Below are positions 9,875 to 26,055 of a DNA stretch of 56,175 nt, piece after piece. Within the stretch, counting starts at the first letter, position 1; every line of letters starts with the position of its first letter. A model generated the notes under the pieces. The model was given only the letters and a program-made list of their open reading frames with translations. It ran no database searches and was not told the origin of the DNA. Source of the DNA: Erythrobacter sp. WG (lineage in GTDB: Bacteria > Pseudomonadota > Alphaproteobacteria > Sphingomonadales > Sphingomonadaceae); the NCBI RefSeq assembly GCF_026586795.1, contig NZ_JAPFGY010000024.1:1-56175 (forward strand), read 5' to 3'. Position numbers and translations under genes: made by a program.

Positions 9875-9974
9875 GGCGTGACCTCAAGATTTTTTTAGGT
9901 CGTCGACCCGATGTCTGGTAAGGTCGCGCGGGGATCATGTTCGGGACGCTCCGACCGGGGCGAGGGGTATGAAT

Positions 9975-11036
9975 ATGGCCGATGAAAAGCCGGCGCCCGA
10001 TTGGGCCGCCGATGTGAAGCGTTATGCGCCCGATGCCGATGACGGCGTCATCCAGAAAATCGTGAACTATTGCGGGATCGCGCTCAGATCACGCGATGCC
10101 TCGCTGGTGTCCTTCACCGACCCAGCCGAGACTGATCGGGTGCGCGAGAATTACTGCAAGAAGAAGCTCGCGCTGGAAGATCCCGACGATGTGCTCGACG
10201 GCGCCATCGCGGAGGTCGGCAATCGGATGAGCGATACCAGTTTCCGCAACCGGGTGACGGTCTACTACCTGCTCGCCGAGCATTTCGGGAAGCTGGATGT
10301 GTTCGGCGGCGCGGCGAGCGCTGCTGTCCCGGTCGCGCCGCTCGCCGCCGCTGCGCCGCTGGCTGCGGCCGCTGCGCCGCCCGCCGCTCCGGCCGCCGCA
10401 CCGCCTGCGCCCGCTGCGAGCCATGACGACCGTTCCAGCGCTGCCGCCGTTCGCCCACAGGCGCTTGCCTCCGGGGTTGGCGGTGGCGGCGCTGCCGATA
10501 GTGGCGGGTTCCTCGGCTTTGCTGCCGTGGTCTTCGTCGGAGCGGCGACGGTCATGCTGCTCTCCGTCATTCTCGGGAGCTACGTCGCCGGGCGCTTCGA
10601 CAAGGAAGCCCCGCCACCTGCTGCGCCCGCCGCCGCCGCGCCCGCTCCGGTGGCGGAGCCTGCCCCAGCCCCTGTGCCCGAAGGGGCCGGGATCGTCTCC
10701 GAGGTGGTCGATGGTCGGCCCAAGGTCTCGGTCTATTTCGCCGTCGGCAAGAACGACATCGCGCCCGACTTTGCCGCCGCCGTCGCGCCGGTGAAAGCAT
10801 GGCTCGACGCCAACCCCGCAGACCGCGCGCAATTGAGCGGGTTCACCGACCCCACGGGCGATGCCGCTGCCAATGCCGAGCTCGCCAAGAAGCGCGCGCA
10901 GGCAGTCGCAGCGGCGCTTACGGCGGAAGGGATCGCGCCTGAGCGGATCGATCTGGTCAAGCCGGAGGACACATCGGACGAGGCGAGCGACCTTGCGGGC
11001 GCGCGGCGGGTGGAAATCACCGTCACTCCCGGCTAG
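9975..11036 (+). CDS. DUF2853 - transmembrane - OmpA-like fusion protein
   Basis: A 353-aa three-part protein. Residues about 8-108 match DUF2853 (WAADVKRYAPDADDGVIQ, DPAETDRVRENYCKKKL, VYYLLAEHFGKLDVF). An Ala/Pro linker follows, then one membrane helix at about 178-203 (GFAAVVFVGAATVMLLSVI), a second Pro/Ala linker and a C-terminal OmpA-like domain (SVYFAVGKNDI, LSGFTDPTGDAAANAELAKK, ARRVEITV). DUF2853 would be cytoplasmic and the OmpA part periplasmic, where such domains bind peptidoglycan; here the usual Asn/Arg positions are only partly kept. ATG 9975 is preferred to ATG 9969 because GAGGGG then sits six bases upstream. It is divergent from groES. DUF2853 normally occurs as a stand-alone small protein, so the fusion is unusual. 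Confidence 0.85.
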   Translation: MADEKPAPDWAADVKRYAPDADDGVIQKIVNYCGIALRSRDASLVSFTDPAETDRVRENYCKKKLALEDPDDVLDGAIAEVGNRMSDTSFRNRVTVYYLLAEHFGKLDVFGGAASAAVPVAPLAAAAPLAAAAAPPAAPAAAPPAPAASHDDRSSAAAVRPQALASGVGGGGAADSGGFLGFAAVVFVGAATVMLLSVILGSYVAGRFDKEAPPPAAPAAAAPAPVAEPAPAPVPEGAGIVSEVVDGRPKVSVYFAVGKNDIAPDFAAAVAPVKAWLDANPADRAQLSGFTDPTGDAAANAELAKKRAQAVAAALTAEGIAPERIDLVKPEDTSDEASDLAGARRVEITVTPG

Positions 11037-11106
11037 GCTTGCGGGGCAAGGCGGGGCGGCCAGCGTGTTGCCCCGCGCCCTCTCCTGCCCCGACAAGTGA
11101 GCTTCA

Positions 11107-11967
11107 GTGACATCTCCCGCCCCCAAACTGCCATCCAAGCTCGCCGCCCTGAATGACGAGATCAACGTCGCGCACGAGGCGTGGCTGTGGCTCAAGGTCA
11201 ACCTTGCCTTCCTGACCGGCGCGATCGCGGTGACGCTGGCGGGGATCCTGCTCGCCCGGCTGCTGTCGCGTTGGGCCGACCGGGCGCTGACCAGCAACAC
11301 CCGGATCGAGCCGACGGTCGCCAAGTTCCTCTCCAACCTTATCCGCTATGCCCTGTGGGTGGTGGTGGCGGTGACGGTGCTCACGCAGTTCGGGGTGCAG
11401 ACCACCAGCATCATCGCGGCCCTGGGCGGCTTGGCGCTGGCAGTGGGCCTCGCGCTTCAGGGGACACTCTCGAACGTGGCGGCAGGCGTGATGATCCTGA
11501 TCCAGCGGCCCTTCCGGGTGGGCGAGTTCATCACCGCAGGCACGGTATCGGGCACGGTGCAGGGGATCGGGCTGTTCACCACCGAGCTGCTCCAATTGGA
11601 TGGCCTCTATGTCATGGTCCCCAACAACGAGCTGTGGAACAAGGCGGTGGTCAATGCCTCGCGCATGCCGACGCGGCGGTTCGAGCTGATTGTGCCGATC
11701 GCCTATGAGGACGATCTGACCGCGGCCAAGGCGGCGATGCTCGAACTGGCGAGCGCCGATCCGCGCGTGCTGGCCGAGCCCGCGCCGGTCGCCTTCGTCG
11801 CCTCGCTGGGCGACAATGCGGTGCGGGTGGGGATGCGCGTGTGGTGCAACGCGGGGGACTTCCTCGCGCTGTCATGGGCGCTGAACGAGGGCGTGAAGCT
11901 CAAGTTCGACGAACTCGGGATGCACATCGCGACCGGCGTCGCTGCGGCGGCAGCGCCCGCGCGCTAG
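11107..11967 (+). CDS. Small-conductance mechanosensitive channel, MscS family
   Basis: A 286-aa protein. After one or two N-terminal helices, the pore helix TM3 and following segment are visible as SIIAALGGLALAVGLALQGTLSN, with its Ala/Gly packing. The beta domain follows (RPFRVGEFITAGTVSGTVQG; VPNNELWNKAVVNASRMPTRR), then the alpha/beta C-terminal domain. It would be a homoheptamer in the inner membrane that opens on hypo-osmotic shock. GTG 11107 is the start; no strong ribosome site was seen. Its last four bases overlap the convergent MATE gene. Confidence 0.93.
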   Translation: MTSPAPKLPSKLAALNDEINVAHEAWLWLKVNLAFLTGAIAVTLAGILLARLLSRWADRALTSNTRIEPTVAKFLSNLIRYALWVVVAVTVLTQFGVQTTSIIAALGGLALAVGLALQGTLSNVAAGVMILIQRPFRVGEFITAGTVSGTVQGIGLFTTELLQLDGLYVMVPNNELWNKAVVNASRMPTRRFELIVPIAYEDDLTAAKAAMLELASADPRVLAEPAPVAFVASLGDNAVRVGMRVWCNAGDFLALSWALNEGVKLKFDELGMHIATGVAAAAAPAR

Positions 11968-13358
11968 ATGGGGGCGTAGTCCGTCAGCCCCAGCCCATCG
12001 CGCCGCGCCCAGCGCCACAGCAGCAGGGCCGCGGCGAAGAACAGGCCGGTGGCGAGCCCGATCCACACCCCCGTCCCTTCGAGCGGGGTGAAGAAGCCGA
12101 GCCCGATCGCCATGCCGAAGCCCGGCACCCAGTAGGCGAAAATCGCGATCCACATCGGCACGCGGGTGTCCTGAAGCCCCCTGAGCGCGCCCGCGCCCAC
12201 GGCCTGCACGCCGTCAGCCAGCTGGAAGATCGCCGCGAGCGTCAGATATTGCACCGCAAAGCCGACCAGCGCGGCGTTGGCGGCCGCATCGGGATCGACA
12301 TAGACCCGCAGCAGCACCGTGGGCACCAGCATCATCGCCAGCGCGGTGGTGCACATGAACCCCGTCCCGATCGCGATCGCGACCCAACCTGCGCGCCCCG
12401 CCGCCAAGCGGTCGCCCGCGCCGTGGTGGAAGCCGACCCGGATGGTCGCCGCCTGCGCCGTGCCGAAAGGGATCTGGAAGGCAAGCGCGGCGAGGTTCAG
12501 CGCCAGCGTGTGCGCGGCAAGTTCCGTCTCGCCGAAGCGGCCCATGAGCAGCGCCGCGCCGCTGAACAGCCCGGCCTCGGCCAGCACCGTCATCGCGATA
12601 GGCGCGCCGATCACGATGATCTCCTTGAGGCGCGACCACTCGGGCCGCCACCAGCGCCCGAAGATGCGGTAGCGGTGCAAGCTGCGGTCGCGCCCGATCA
12701 CGATGACATAGGCGGCGAGCATGGCGAGCGCGGTCAGCACGCTCGACAGCGCCGAACCCATGAGGCCCAAGGCGGGCAGGCCGAGATTGCCGAACACCAG
12801 CGCCCAGTTGCCCAGAATGTTGGTCCCCAGCGCCAGCAGGGTGATCGCGGTCGCATAGCCGGGCTTGCCCAGCGCGGCGACGAAGATGCGGAACACGCCC
12901 GCCAGGATCATTGGGATCATCGCGAAGGCGATCACGAACAGGAAATCGCCCGCGATCGCGGCAATCGCGGGCTCTTGCCCGGATGCCACCAGCAGCGGCT
13001 CGCCCGCAAAGGCGATCCCCATGCCGACGAGGCCGAAAGCGACCGACACCCACATCCCCATCCGCACCGTGCGGCGGATGTCGCGCACCGAGTGAAGCTT
13101 GCGCCCGCGCTCGGCCGCGATCAGCGGGGCGCAGGCACCGACGAGGCCGGTCATCGCCCACAGGGTCAGGCCGAAGATCGCGATCCCGAGGCTCGATGCG
13201 GCAAGCGGGGTGTCGCCGAGGCGCGCGATGAAGATCACGTCGACCGCATGGATCAGCATCTGGAGCAGGTTCGTCGCGGCAAGCGGCACCGCCAGCGCCA
13301 GCGTCGCGCGCAGTTCCTGCCCCCAGCCGGGCGTCGAGAGAGTGGTCGCCTGTGTCAT
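11964..13358 (-). CDS. MATE-family multidrug efflux transporter (NorM-like)
   Basis: About 464 aa with twelve predicted membrane helices in two six-helix halves. Typical features are LAVPLAATNLLQMLIHAVD at the first helix, GLVGACAPLIAAERGR in the loop, and a second-half start VIGAPIAMTVLAEAGLFS. MATE proteins export cationic compounds by Na+ or H+ antiport. ATG 13358 (MTQATTLSTPG) is chosen over an upstream ATG because the extension is Arg/Pro-rich and would lie outside the fold. It is convergent with mscS. Confidence 0.93.
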   Translation of the reverse strand: MTQATTLSTPGWGQELRATLALAVPLAATNLLQMLIHAVDVIFIARLGDTPLAASSLGIAIFGLTLWAMTGLVGACAPLIAAERGRKLHSVRDIRRTVRMGMWVSVAFGLVGMGIAFAGEPLLVASGQEPAIAAIAGDFLFVIAFAMIPMILAGVFRIFVAALGKPGYATAITLLALGTNILGNWALVFGNLGLPALGLMGSALSSVLTALAMLAAYVIVIGRDRSLHRYRIFGRWWRPEWSRLKEIIVIGAPIAMTVLAEAGLFSGAALLMGRFGETELAAHTLALNLAALAFQIPFGTAQAATIRVGFHHGAGDRLAAGRAGWVAIAIGTGFMCTTALAMMLVPTVLLRVYVDPDAAANAALVGFAVQYLTLAAIFQLADGVQAVGAGALRGLQDTRVPMWIAIFAYWVPGFGMAIGLGFFTPLEGTGVWIGLATGLFFAAALLLWRWARRDGLGLTDYAPI

Positions 13359-13830
13359 CGTCTGTTCGCTGCCCGCGGTCAGGCGAGCCGGCCCGGATAG
13401 GGGAGGGGGCGATTCGGAGAAAGCGGAAAGGTTGGATGGGCGGGCGGCGGCGTGGCCCGGTCCACCTGCGCGTGTCGCCGACACCGCCCTTGCCGCGGGC
13501 GGCGCGGCGCGCGCTGTCGCGGCCCGATCCGTTGGTCGGCGCAGGGCTCCCTATTCCTGCCGCTTGCCCCCCCTTAGACCCCCGCCAGTGCCGTTTCGCC
13601 CCCCGTTTGCCCGGGGTTCGCCGAGGCTTGCAAGCCTGTTGGAGCGGTGCCCGGCACACCCTTGGCCGACAGGAGGTCAGGGAGCGTCACGCCTGTCGAA
13701 ATGCACCGTCAAATCCCTGTTCGCAGAGGCGTTTTTCACGCCGCGCCCGGCTTTGGGAAAGCGGCCGAAGGACCGGATGTCCAACCCGCAGCCGCTTTCC
13801 AGGGGTCTCGCATGATGCCCGGCGCGCAGC
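13359..13830. other. Intergenic region upstream of the MATE gene
   Basis: A GC-rich stretch without a credible gene, part of a 583-bp gap between MATE and rplL. Open frames occur on the plus strand but show no family-like sequence or ribosome binding site. It must hold the MATE promoter. No tRNA-like cloverleaf was recognised. Confidence 0.4.
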
Positions 13831-13850
13831 GATGTTTCACGTGAAACATC
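13831..13850. promoter_or_regulatory. parS: parS centromere site (ParB binding)
   Basis: A 20-bp perfect palindrome, GATGTTTCACGTGAAACATC. Its core at 13833-13848 is identical to the bacterial chromosomal parS consensus TGTTTCACGTGAAACA. It lies in the gap downstream of rplL, outside any gene. ParB nucleates here and, with ParA, separates newly replicated origins. parS sites cluster near oriC, so this window is probably in the origin-proximal part of the chromosome (inference). No parA or parB gene is in the window. Confidence 0.9.
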
Positions 13851-13872
13851 CGCCGGACAAGGCCGGCGCACG

Positions 13873-13903
13873 AAAAAGGGCGGCGCCATCGCTGGCACCG
13901 CCC
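13873..13903 (-). terminator. Rho-independent terminator after rplL
   Basis: On the minus strand GGGCGGTGCC, loop AGCGAT, then GGCGCCGCCC, a 10-bp stem with one G-U pair, followed by TTTTT. It lies about 40 bases beyond the rplL stop and should end the rplJL transcript before parS. Confidence 0.85.
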
Positions 13904-13941
13904 CCTTTTCGCGACGATCCGAAGATCGCAGGCAGAAGAGC

Positions 13942-14322
13942 TTACTTGAGCTCGACGGTGCCGCCGGCTTCCTCGATCTTCTTCTTGATCTCTTCGGCTT
14001 CGGCCTTGTTGACGCCTTCCTTGATGGCCTTCGGCGCGCCTTCGACGAGCGCCTTGGCTTCGGTGAGGCCCAGGCCGGTGATGGCGCGGACTTCCTTGAT
14101 GACCTGGATCTTCTTCCCGCCGTCACCGGTCAGGATGACGTCGAATTCGGTCTGCTCTTCGGCAGCCGCGCCGGCGTCACCACCGCCAGCGGCGGGGGCA
14201 GCCACGGCAACCGCGGCAGCGGCGCTCACGCCCCACGCTTCTTCAAGCGCCTTGGCGAGTTCGGCGGCTTCGAGCACGGTCAGCTTCGAAAGTTCTTCAA
14301 CAAGCTTGGCAATATCGGCCAT
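13942..14322 (-). CDS. rplL: 50S ribosomal protein L7/L12
   Basis: A 126-aa protein of standard length. It has the N-terminal dimerisation domain [20 protein letters not shown], an Ala/Gly hinge (about 34-55) and a C-terminal factor-binding domain ([40 protein letters not shown]). It forms the ribosomal stalk that recruits translation GTPases. It follows rplJ by 71 bp. In most bacteria rpoB lies directly downstream on the same strand; here the gene ends in a terminator and parS instead. Confidence 0.99.
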   Translation of the reverse strand: MADIAKLVEELSKLTVLEAAELAKALEEAWGVSAAAAVAVAAPAAGGGDAGAAAEEQTEFDVILTGDGGKKIQVIKEVRAITGLGLTEAKALVEGAPKAIKEGVNKAEAEEIKKKIEEAGGTVELK

Positions 14323-14393
14323 GATGGTTCACTCCAAATTGTGGCGGGGCGAATGTGCCCCAACAGATTGTTTCGTCTGGCGAAAAACGTCTC

Positions 14394-14909
14394 TTACGCT
14401 GCGTCCTTGTCCGCGTAGGCGGCGAACACACGGGCGACCTTGGCAGCGGGGGCCGTGACGACCTGGGCGATCTTGGTCGCCGGGGCGTTGACCAGCCCGA
14501 TGAGCTTGGCGCGCATCTCGTCGAGGCTGGGCATCGTGGCAAGCGCCTTGATCCCGGCTTCGTCGAGCACGACCGAACCCATCGACCCGCCGACGATCTC
14601 GAGCTTGTCGTTCGACTTGGCGAAATCGACAGCGGCCTTGGCAGCCGCGACCGGGTCCTTCGACCAGGCCAGCCCGACCGGGCCGGTGAGCATGTCACCG
14701 AGCCCGACATAGTCGGTGTTCTCGAGGGCGAGCTTGGCGAGACGGTTCTTCGCAACCTTGTAGGTGGCGCCAGCATCGCGCATCTTCCCGCGCAGGTCGG
14801 TGGACTGGGCCACCGTCATGCCGAGATTGCGGGTGACGACCACCACGGCAACCTCGTTGAAGACCGCATTGAGCTGGGCAACCGCGTCGGCTTTCTGCGA
14901 ACGATCCAT
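14394..14909 (-). CDS. rplJ: 50S ribosomal protein L10
   Basis: A 171-aa protein starting MDRSQKADAVAQLNAVFNEV, which binds 23S rRNA and anchors the L7/L12 dimers through its C-terminal helix. The N-terminal globular fold is complete (TDLRGKMRDAGATYKVAKNR, GPVGLAWSKDP). ATG 14909 is preceded by AAGGAGT. It is first in a two-gene operon with rplL; rplK and rplA, which usually come before it, are not in the window. Confidence 0.99.
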   Translation of the reverse strand: MDRSQKADAVAQLNAVFNEVAVVVVTRNLGMTVAQSTDLRGKMRDAGATYKVAKNRLAKLALENTDYVGLGDMLTGPVGLAWSKDPVAAAKAAVDFAKSNDKLEIVGGSMGSVVLDEAGIKALATMPSLDEMRAKLIGLVNAPATKIAQVVTAPAAKVARVFAAYADKDAA

Positions 14910-15165
14910 GCCATACTCCTTCACATTTGGCCGACCGGGATGGCTCCCGGACGACCGGCTACGTTTTGTCCATGCGCGAGGCCACGAGGGCTCCGCGCAC
15001 GGGCGAGTCCGTCGATAGGGAAGGAGGGTGTGCCATCCGGCACGTCTCACGGTTCCCGCTGTGCGGGGCCGTGCGAAATCTCGTTTCCCCGTCTAGGCTG
15101 GAGATTAAGCAGGCCCGATTGCCTGCGCCAACTGTCTCGGACGGATGATCCTCGAAAGGATCGGG
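14910..15165 (-). ncRNA. Probable rplJ 5' leader (L10 autoregulatory leader candidate)
   Basis: About 255 transcribed bases lie between the predicted start point and the rplJ ATG, with no gene on the minus strand. In many bacteria L10(L12)4 binds such a leader to repress its own operon. I see several GC-rich potential hairpins, for example around 15132-15164 (GATCCTTTCGAGGATC), but could not verify the L10-leader consensus fold. Confidence 0.35.
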
Positions 15166-15170
15166 CGGGG

Positions 15171-15198
15171 CCAATAGCCGTGCCGGAGCCTGAGTCAA
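15171..15198 (-). promoter_or_regulatory. Predicted rplJ promoter
   Basis: On the minus strand TTGACT (15198-15193), 16-bp spacer, TATTGG (15176-15171). It is the best sigma-70 match in the 388-bp gap between rplJ and psiE. It shows that rplJL has its own promoter rather than depending on rplKA. Confidence 0.55.
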
Positions 15199-15297
15199 GC
15201 GGATTGTCCCCGTGCGGCCGCCGTGACGGGACGCGATCAACCCTTACGGGCTCCCGGGTCTTTGGTCTGCCGTTGCCTTGTTCTATAGGGCTACGTC

Positions 15298-15690
15298 ATG
15301 ACCGAACCCGATCCCGCGCATCCTTCCTCGGCCAATCCGGCAGCCCGCGCGCTGCGCTTCATCGAGCAGGCCCTGCTGATGGTCGCCGCGCTCATGACCC
15401 TGGGGGCGGCGGGGGCTGAGGTCGCGGCAGTGTATCAGCGCGGCAGCATCGTGCTTGCCGATATCCTGCTGATGTTCCTTTACACTGAGGTGATCGCGAT
15501 GATCGCGGTGTTCTACACCGGCAAGGCGAGCTCCTTCGTCTTCCCGATCTTCATCGCCATCACCGCGATCGCGCGGCTGATCGTCTTGCAGGGGAAGGAC
15601 ATGCAGGCGGAGAATGTGGTGTTCGAGGCCGGCGCGATCCTGCTGCTGGCCTTCGCGGCGCTGGTGATGGGACGGGTGCGCGCGGACTGA
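15298..15690 (+). CDS. PsiE-like phosphate-starvation-inducible membrane protein
   Basis: A 130-aa inner-membrane protein with four hydrophobic helices. The segment VLADILLMFLYTEVIAMIAV and the following AITAIARLIVLQGKDM are the PsiE family signature. Function is poorly known; in E. coli psiE responds to phosphate starvation. It lies alone on the plus strand, convergent with the XRE gene. The start ATG 15298 lies only some ten bases after a TATAGGG sequence, so the leader may be very short. Confidence 0.85.
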   Translation: MTEPDPAHPSSANPAARALRFIEQALLMVAALMTLGAAGAEVAAVYQRGSIVLADILLMFLYTEVIAMIAVFYTGKASSFVFPIFIAITAIARLIVLQGKDMQAENVVFEAGAILLLAFAALVMGRVRAD

Positions 15691-15741
15691 GCCGATCCTA
15701 CCCGGCAGGGCCGGAGCAGCGCCGCCCCGGCTCCGCCCCGA

Positions 15742-15978
15742 TCAATCCGCGCTGTAGGCGAGAAGGTCCCCCGGCTGGCATTCCAGCTCGCGGCAGATCG
15801 CGGCGAGGGTGGAAAAGCGGATCGCCCTCGCCTTGCCGGTCTTGAGGATCGAGAGGTTGGCCAATGTCAGCCCCACCCGGTCGGCCAGTTCGGTCAGCGT
15901 CATGCGGCGGGCGTGGAGCAGGTCGTCGAGCTTCACCATGATGCGGGTGCCTTCGAGATCGTCATTGCTGGGGGGCAT
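15742..15978 (-). CDS. XRE-family HTH regulator (YozG-like), second DUF2975 partner
   Basis: A 78-aa protein with a full Cro/CI HTH (LHARRMTLTELADRVGLTLA, then LSILKTGKARAIRFSTLAAI). ATG 15978 overlaps the stop of the DUF2975 gene (TGATG); an internal ATG at 15939 (MVKLDDLL) would give just the HTH core. It is close to the regulator at 116-346 over the whole HTH. The pair sits between rplJL and rpoBC. A likely autoregulated operon; a candidate operator is the AT-rich inverted repeat at 16698-16733. Confidence 0.88.
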   Translation of the reverse strand: MPPSNDDLEGTRIMVKLDDLLHARRMTLTELADRVGLTLANLSILKTGKARAIRFSTLAAICRELECQPGDLLAYSAD

Positions 15979-16520
15979 CACACGGTTCCTTCCAGGTCTT
16001 CGCGCATCGCGGCGCCGTGGCGGAAGACGCGGGCGAGAATGAAGAGCACCAGAACGATCAGGAAGCCAGTCAGATCGTTAGGGCTGATGTCGAATCCGCT
16101 CTCGCTTTGAGGGTCGATCAGACTGGCGGCGTAGACCCGCAGCTCGCCGACGATAACGGTCAGAACCTGCGAGCTGAGAAGCAGCCATGCCATTGCGTTA
16201 AGGCGCTGCGCGTTGTCAGGGATGAAGGGGTCGCCCTTGCTGGCGCTCTCGATGAGCGCGCGCATCTTGCCGAAGAAGAAGAACATCGCGGTAAAGTTGA
16301 CGATGACCGTGAGGCAGATCGCGGCCGTCACAAGCGGGTATTTTGCGACGTCCGGTAGGCCCTGTGCGTCGACCAGCCCGGGCAGCATGCCCTGGCTCAA
16401 AAGCGCGACAAGCACGATTAGCGCGAAAAAAACGCCGCCCCCCAACACGCAAAGAGCCTGAAGGGCAAAAGCGACGATTTTTCCGAGTTTGAGCAGGGCG
16501 TCATCTTTAGCGAGGGTCAT
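15978..16520 (-). CDS. DUF2975 membrane protein
   Basis: A 180-aa protein with four predicted helices: about 12-42, 63-84, 108-127 and 148-165. The motif MRALIESASKGDPFIPDNAQRL between helices 2 and 3 is the DUF2975 hallmark. GGAG lies seven bases before ATG 16520. It is translationally coupled to the downstream XRE gene. The family is widely paired with XRE regulators; the mechanism is not known. Confidence 0.9.
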   Translation of the reverse strand: MTLAKDDALLKLGKIVAFALQALCVLGGGVFFALIVLVALLSQGMLPGLVDAQGLPDVAKYPLVTAAICLTVIVNFTAMFFFFGKMRALIESASKGDPFIPDNAQRLNAMAWLLLSSQVLTVIVGELRVYAASLIDPQSESGFDISPNDLTGFLIVLVLFILARVFRHGAAMREDLEGTV

Positions 16521-16818
16521 GATCGTGTCTCCGGTTGTGCGTTTAAGCGAGGGCGACGATTGCCAGTGCTACGGACGTTTCGGCGCGCGCCGGCGCAGCC
16601 GCAGGTTGCGCTTTGTTCGAGCTCAGAAGCGCAGGCAGCAAAAGCGAGGTTGGGGTAAAGGTTCATATCGAGTGTCGTGTGCAGGCACATTGTTATTCGA
16701 TAAATTCGCCTTTGCACGATTTGCGATTTATCGTCAATCAATAATATTGAAAAACGATATTGCCCGTGTGGTTTCGCGGTAAGGCTTGGACGCCCGCCCT
16801 CCGTCGGTCGCACCCGCA
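16521..16818. other. AT-rich divergent region between DUF2975 operon and rpoB
   Basis: First part of a 567-bp gap. Around 16690-16770 the base composition falls sharply to AT-rich. An imperfect inverted repeat CGATAAATTCGC (16698-16709) / GCGATTTATCG (16723-16733) sits here, a candidate operator for the XRE protein of the minus-strand operon. No gene with a usable start was accepted. Confidence 0.45.
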
Positions 16819-16847
16819 TTGACAGACGCGGGGGGCGCTCCTAAATC
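16819..16847 (+). promoter_or_regulatory. Predicted rpoBC promoter
   Basis: TTGACA (16819-16824), 17-bp spacer, TAAATC (16842-16847): a near-consensus housekeeping promoter. The predicted transcript has a leader of roughly 235 bases before the rpoB ATG at 17088. Finding its own strong promoter fits rpoBC being separated from rplJL. Confidence 0.7.
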
Positions 16848-17087
16848 CCGCCCTCTCGCTCGCTTCGAGCAGGGCTGATTCATGCGCGGGAATCGGCCTC
16901 AGGATGGAAGCGGCGAAGGCCATTTACGCGACGGACACCGGGAGGCTGCTGCCGACACCGCTTCAAGGGCGGAGTCTGGCGTGCGGCTTTTGTGCGTTGG
17001 AATGGCCGCCTTTTCGCGTGGAACGACAGCGATTTTTACCCCCGCGCGGCATCCTCGCGCGGCCCAATTGAAGAGGCCCACTCCCTC

Positions 17088-21278
<4,191 letters not shown>

Positions 21279-21281
21279 AGG

Positions 21282-21518
21282 ATGCGGAACCTGTTTAAGC
21301 GCGACGAGCGTGTCGTCATTACCCGGGGCTACCTGCTCGGGCAGCACTCCATCAGCCTTATGGTGGTGGGCGCGATGCTGGGTAGAAGTTCGGGCCTGAT
21401 CCCGGACTGGGTCGCGATGGCGGTCGTCGCGCTTGGATTGGTGGGGATGGTCTGGTGCTTCTCGCACCTCTGGGATGCCCCGCAGCCGCTTGAACAGGAT
21501 CGGCCTGCGACCGACTGA
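21282..21518 (+). CDS. Small membrane protein inserted between rpoB and rpoC
   Basis: A 78-aa protein, starting three bases after the rpoB stop with GGAG at the rpoB end as its ribosome site. It has two hydrophobic stretches (about residues 22-36, and 43-62 with MAVVALGLVGMVWCFSHLW) separated by GLIPDW, so probably two membrane helices. The first 20 residues are basic. It must be co-transcribed and co-ordinated with RNA polymerase subunits. I recognise no family. It is unlikely to be a polymerase part given its membrane character; a lodged passenger gene is possible. Confidence 0.75.
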   Translation: MRNLFKRDERVVITRGYLLGQHSISLMVVGAMLGRSSGLIPDWVAMAVVALGLVGMVWCFSHLWDAPQPLEQDRPATD

Positions 21519-21580
21519 CCACAGGGCGCGCCAAGCCCTCGATCACACACCGGATTTCATCCCCTTAAGGGAACACAGTC

Positions 21581-25891
<4,311 letters not shown>

Positions 25892-25920
25892 ATCCCGCCC
25901 CGCCTCGTGCGGCACGAAAG

Positions 25921-25955
25921 GCCCCGCCCGAGCTTCGGCTCCGGCGGGGCTTTTT
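25921..25955 (+). terminator. Rho-independent terminator after rpoC
   Basis: GCCCCGCCCGAGC / GCTCCGGCGGGGC around a TTCG tetraloop, a 13-bp stem with one mismatch, followed by TTTTT. It is 30 bases after the rpoC stop and ends the rpoBC transcript. Confidence 0.92.
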
Positions 25956-26055
25956 CGTCGGCGCCGGGACCTTTGGCGAAATTCCGCTATTGCAAGTCAA
26001 TCGCAATTAGCTAGGCTGCAAGGACCGCCCCGACTCAGCCCTCCCGCGAGGTTCC

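Noticed and set aside
13440..13760. Possible tRNA or structured RNA in the MATE-rplL gap
   Set aside because: No T-arm consensus or cloverleaf could be built; only generic GC-rich hairpins are present.
16543..16660. A minus-strand frame with signal-like residues (LLLPALLSSNKAQPAAAPAR) ahead of the DUF2975 gene
   Set aside because: There is a stop just upstream and only a TTG as start, with no ribosome site. It may be a decayed small gene but support is too weak.
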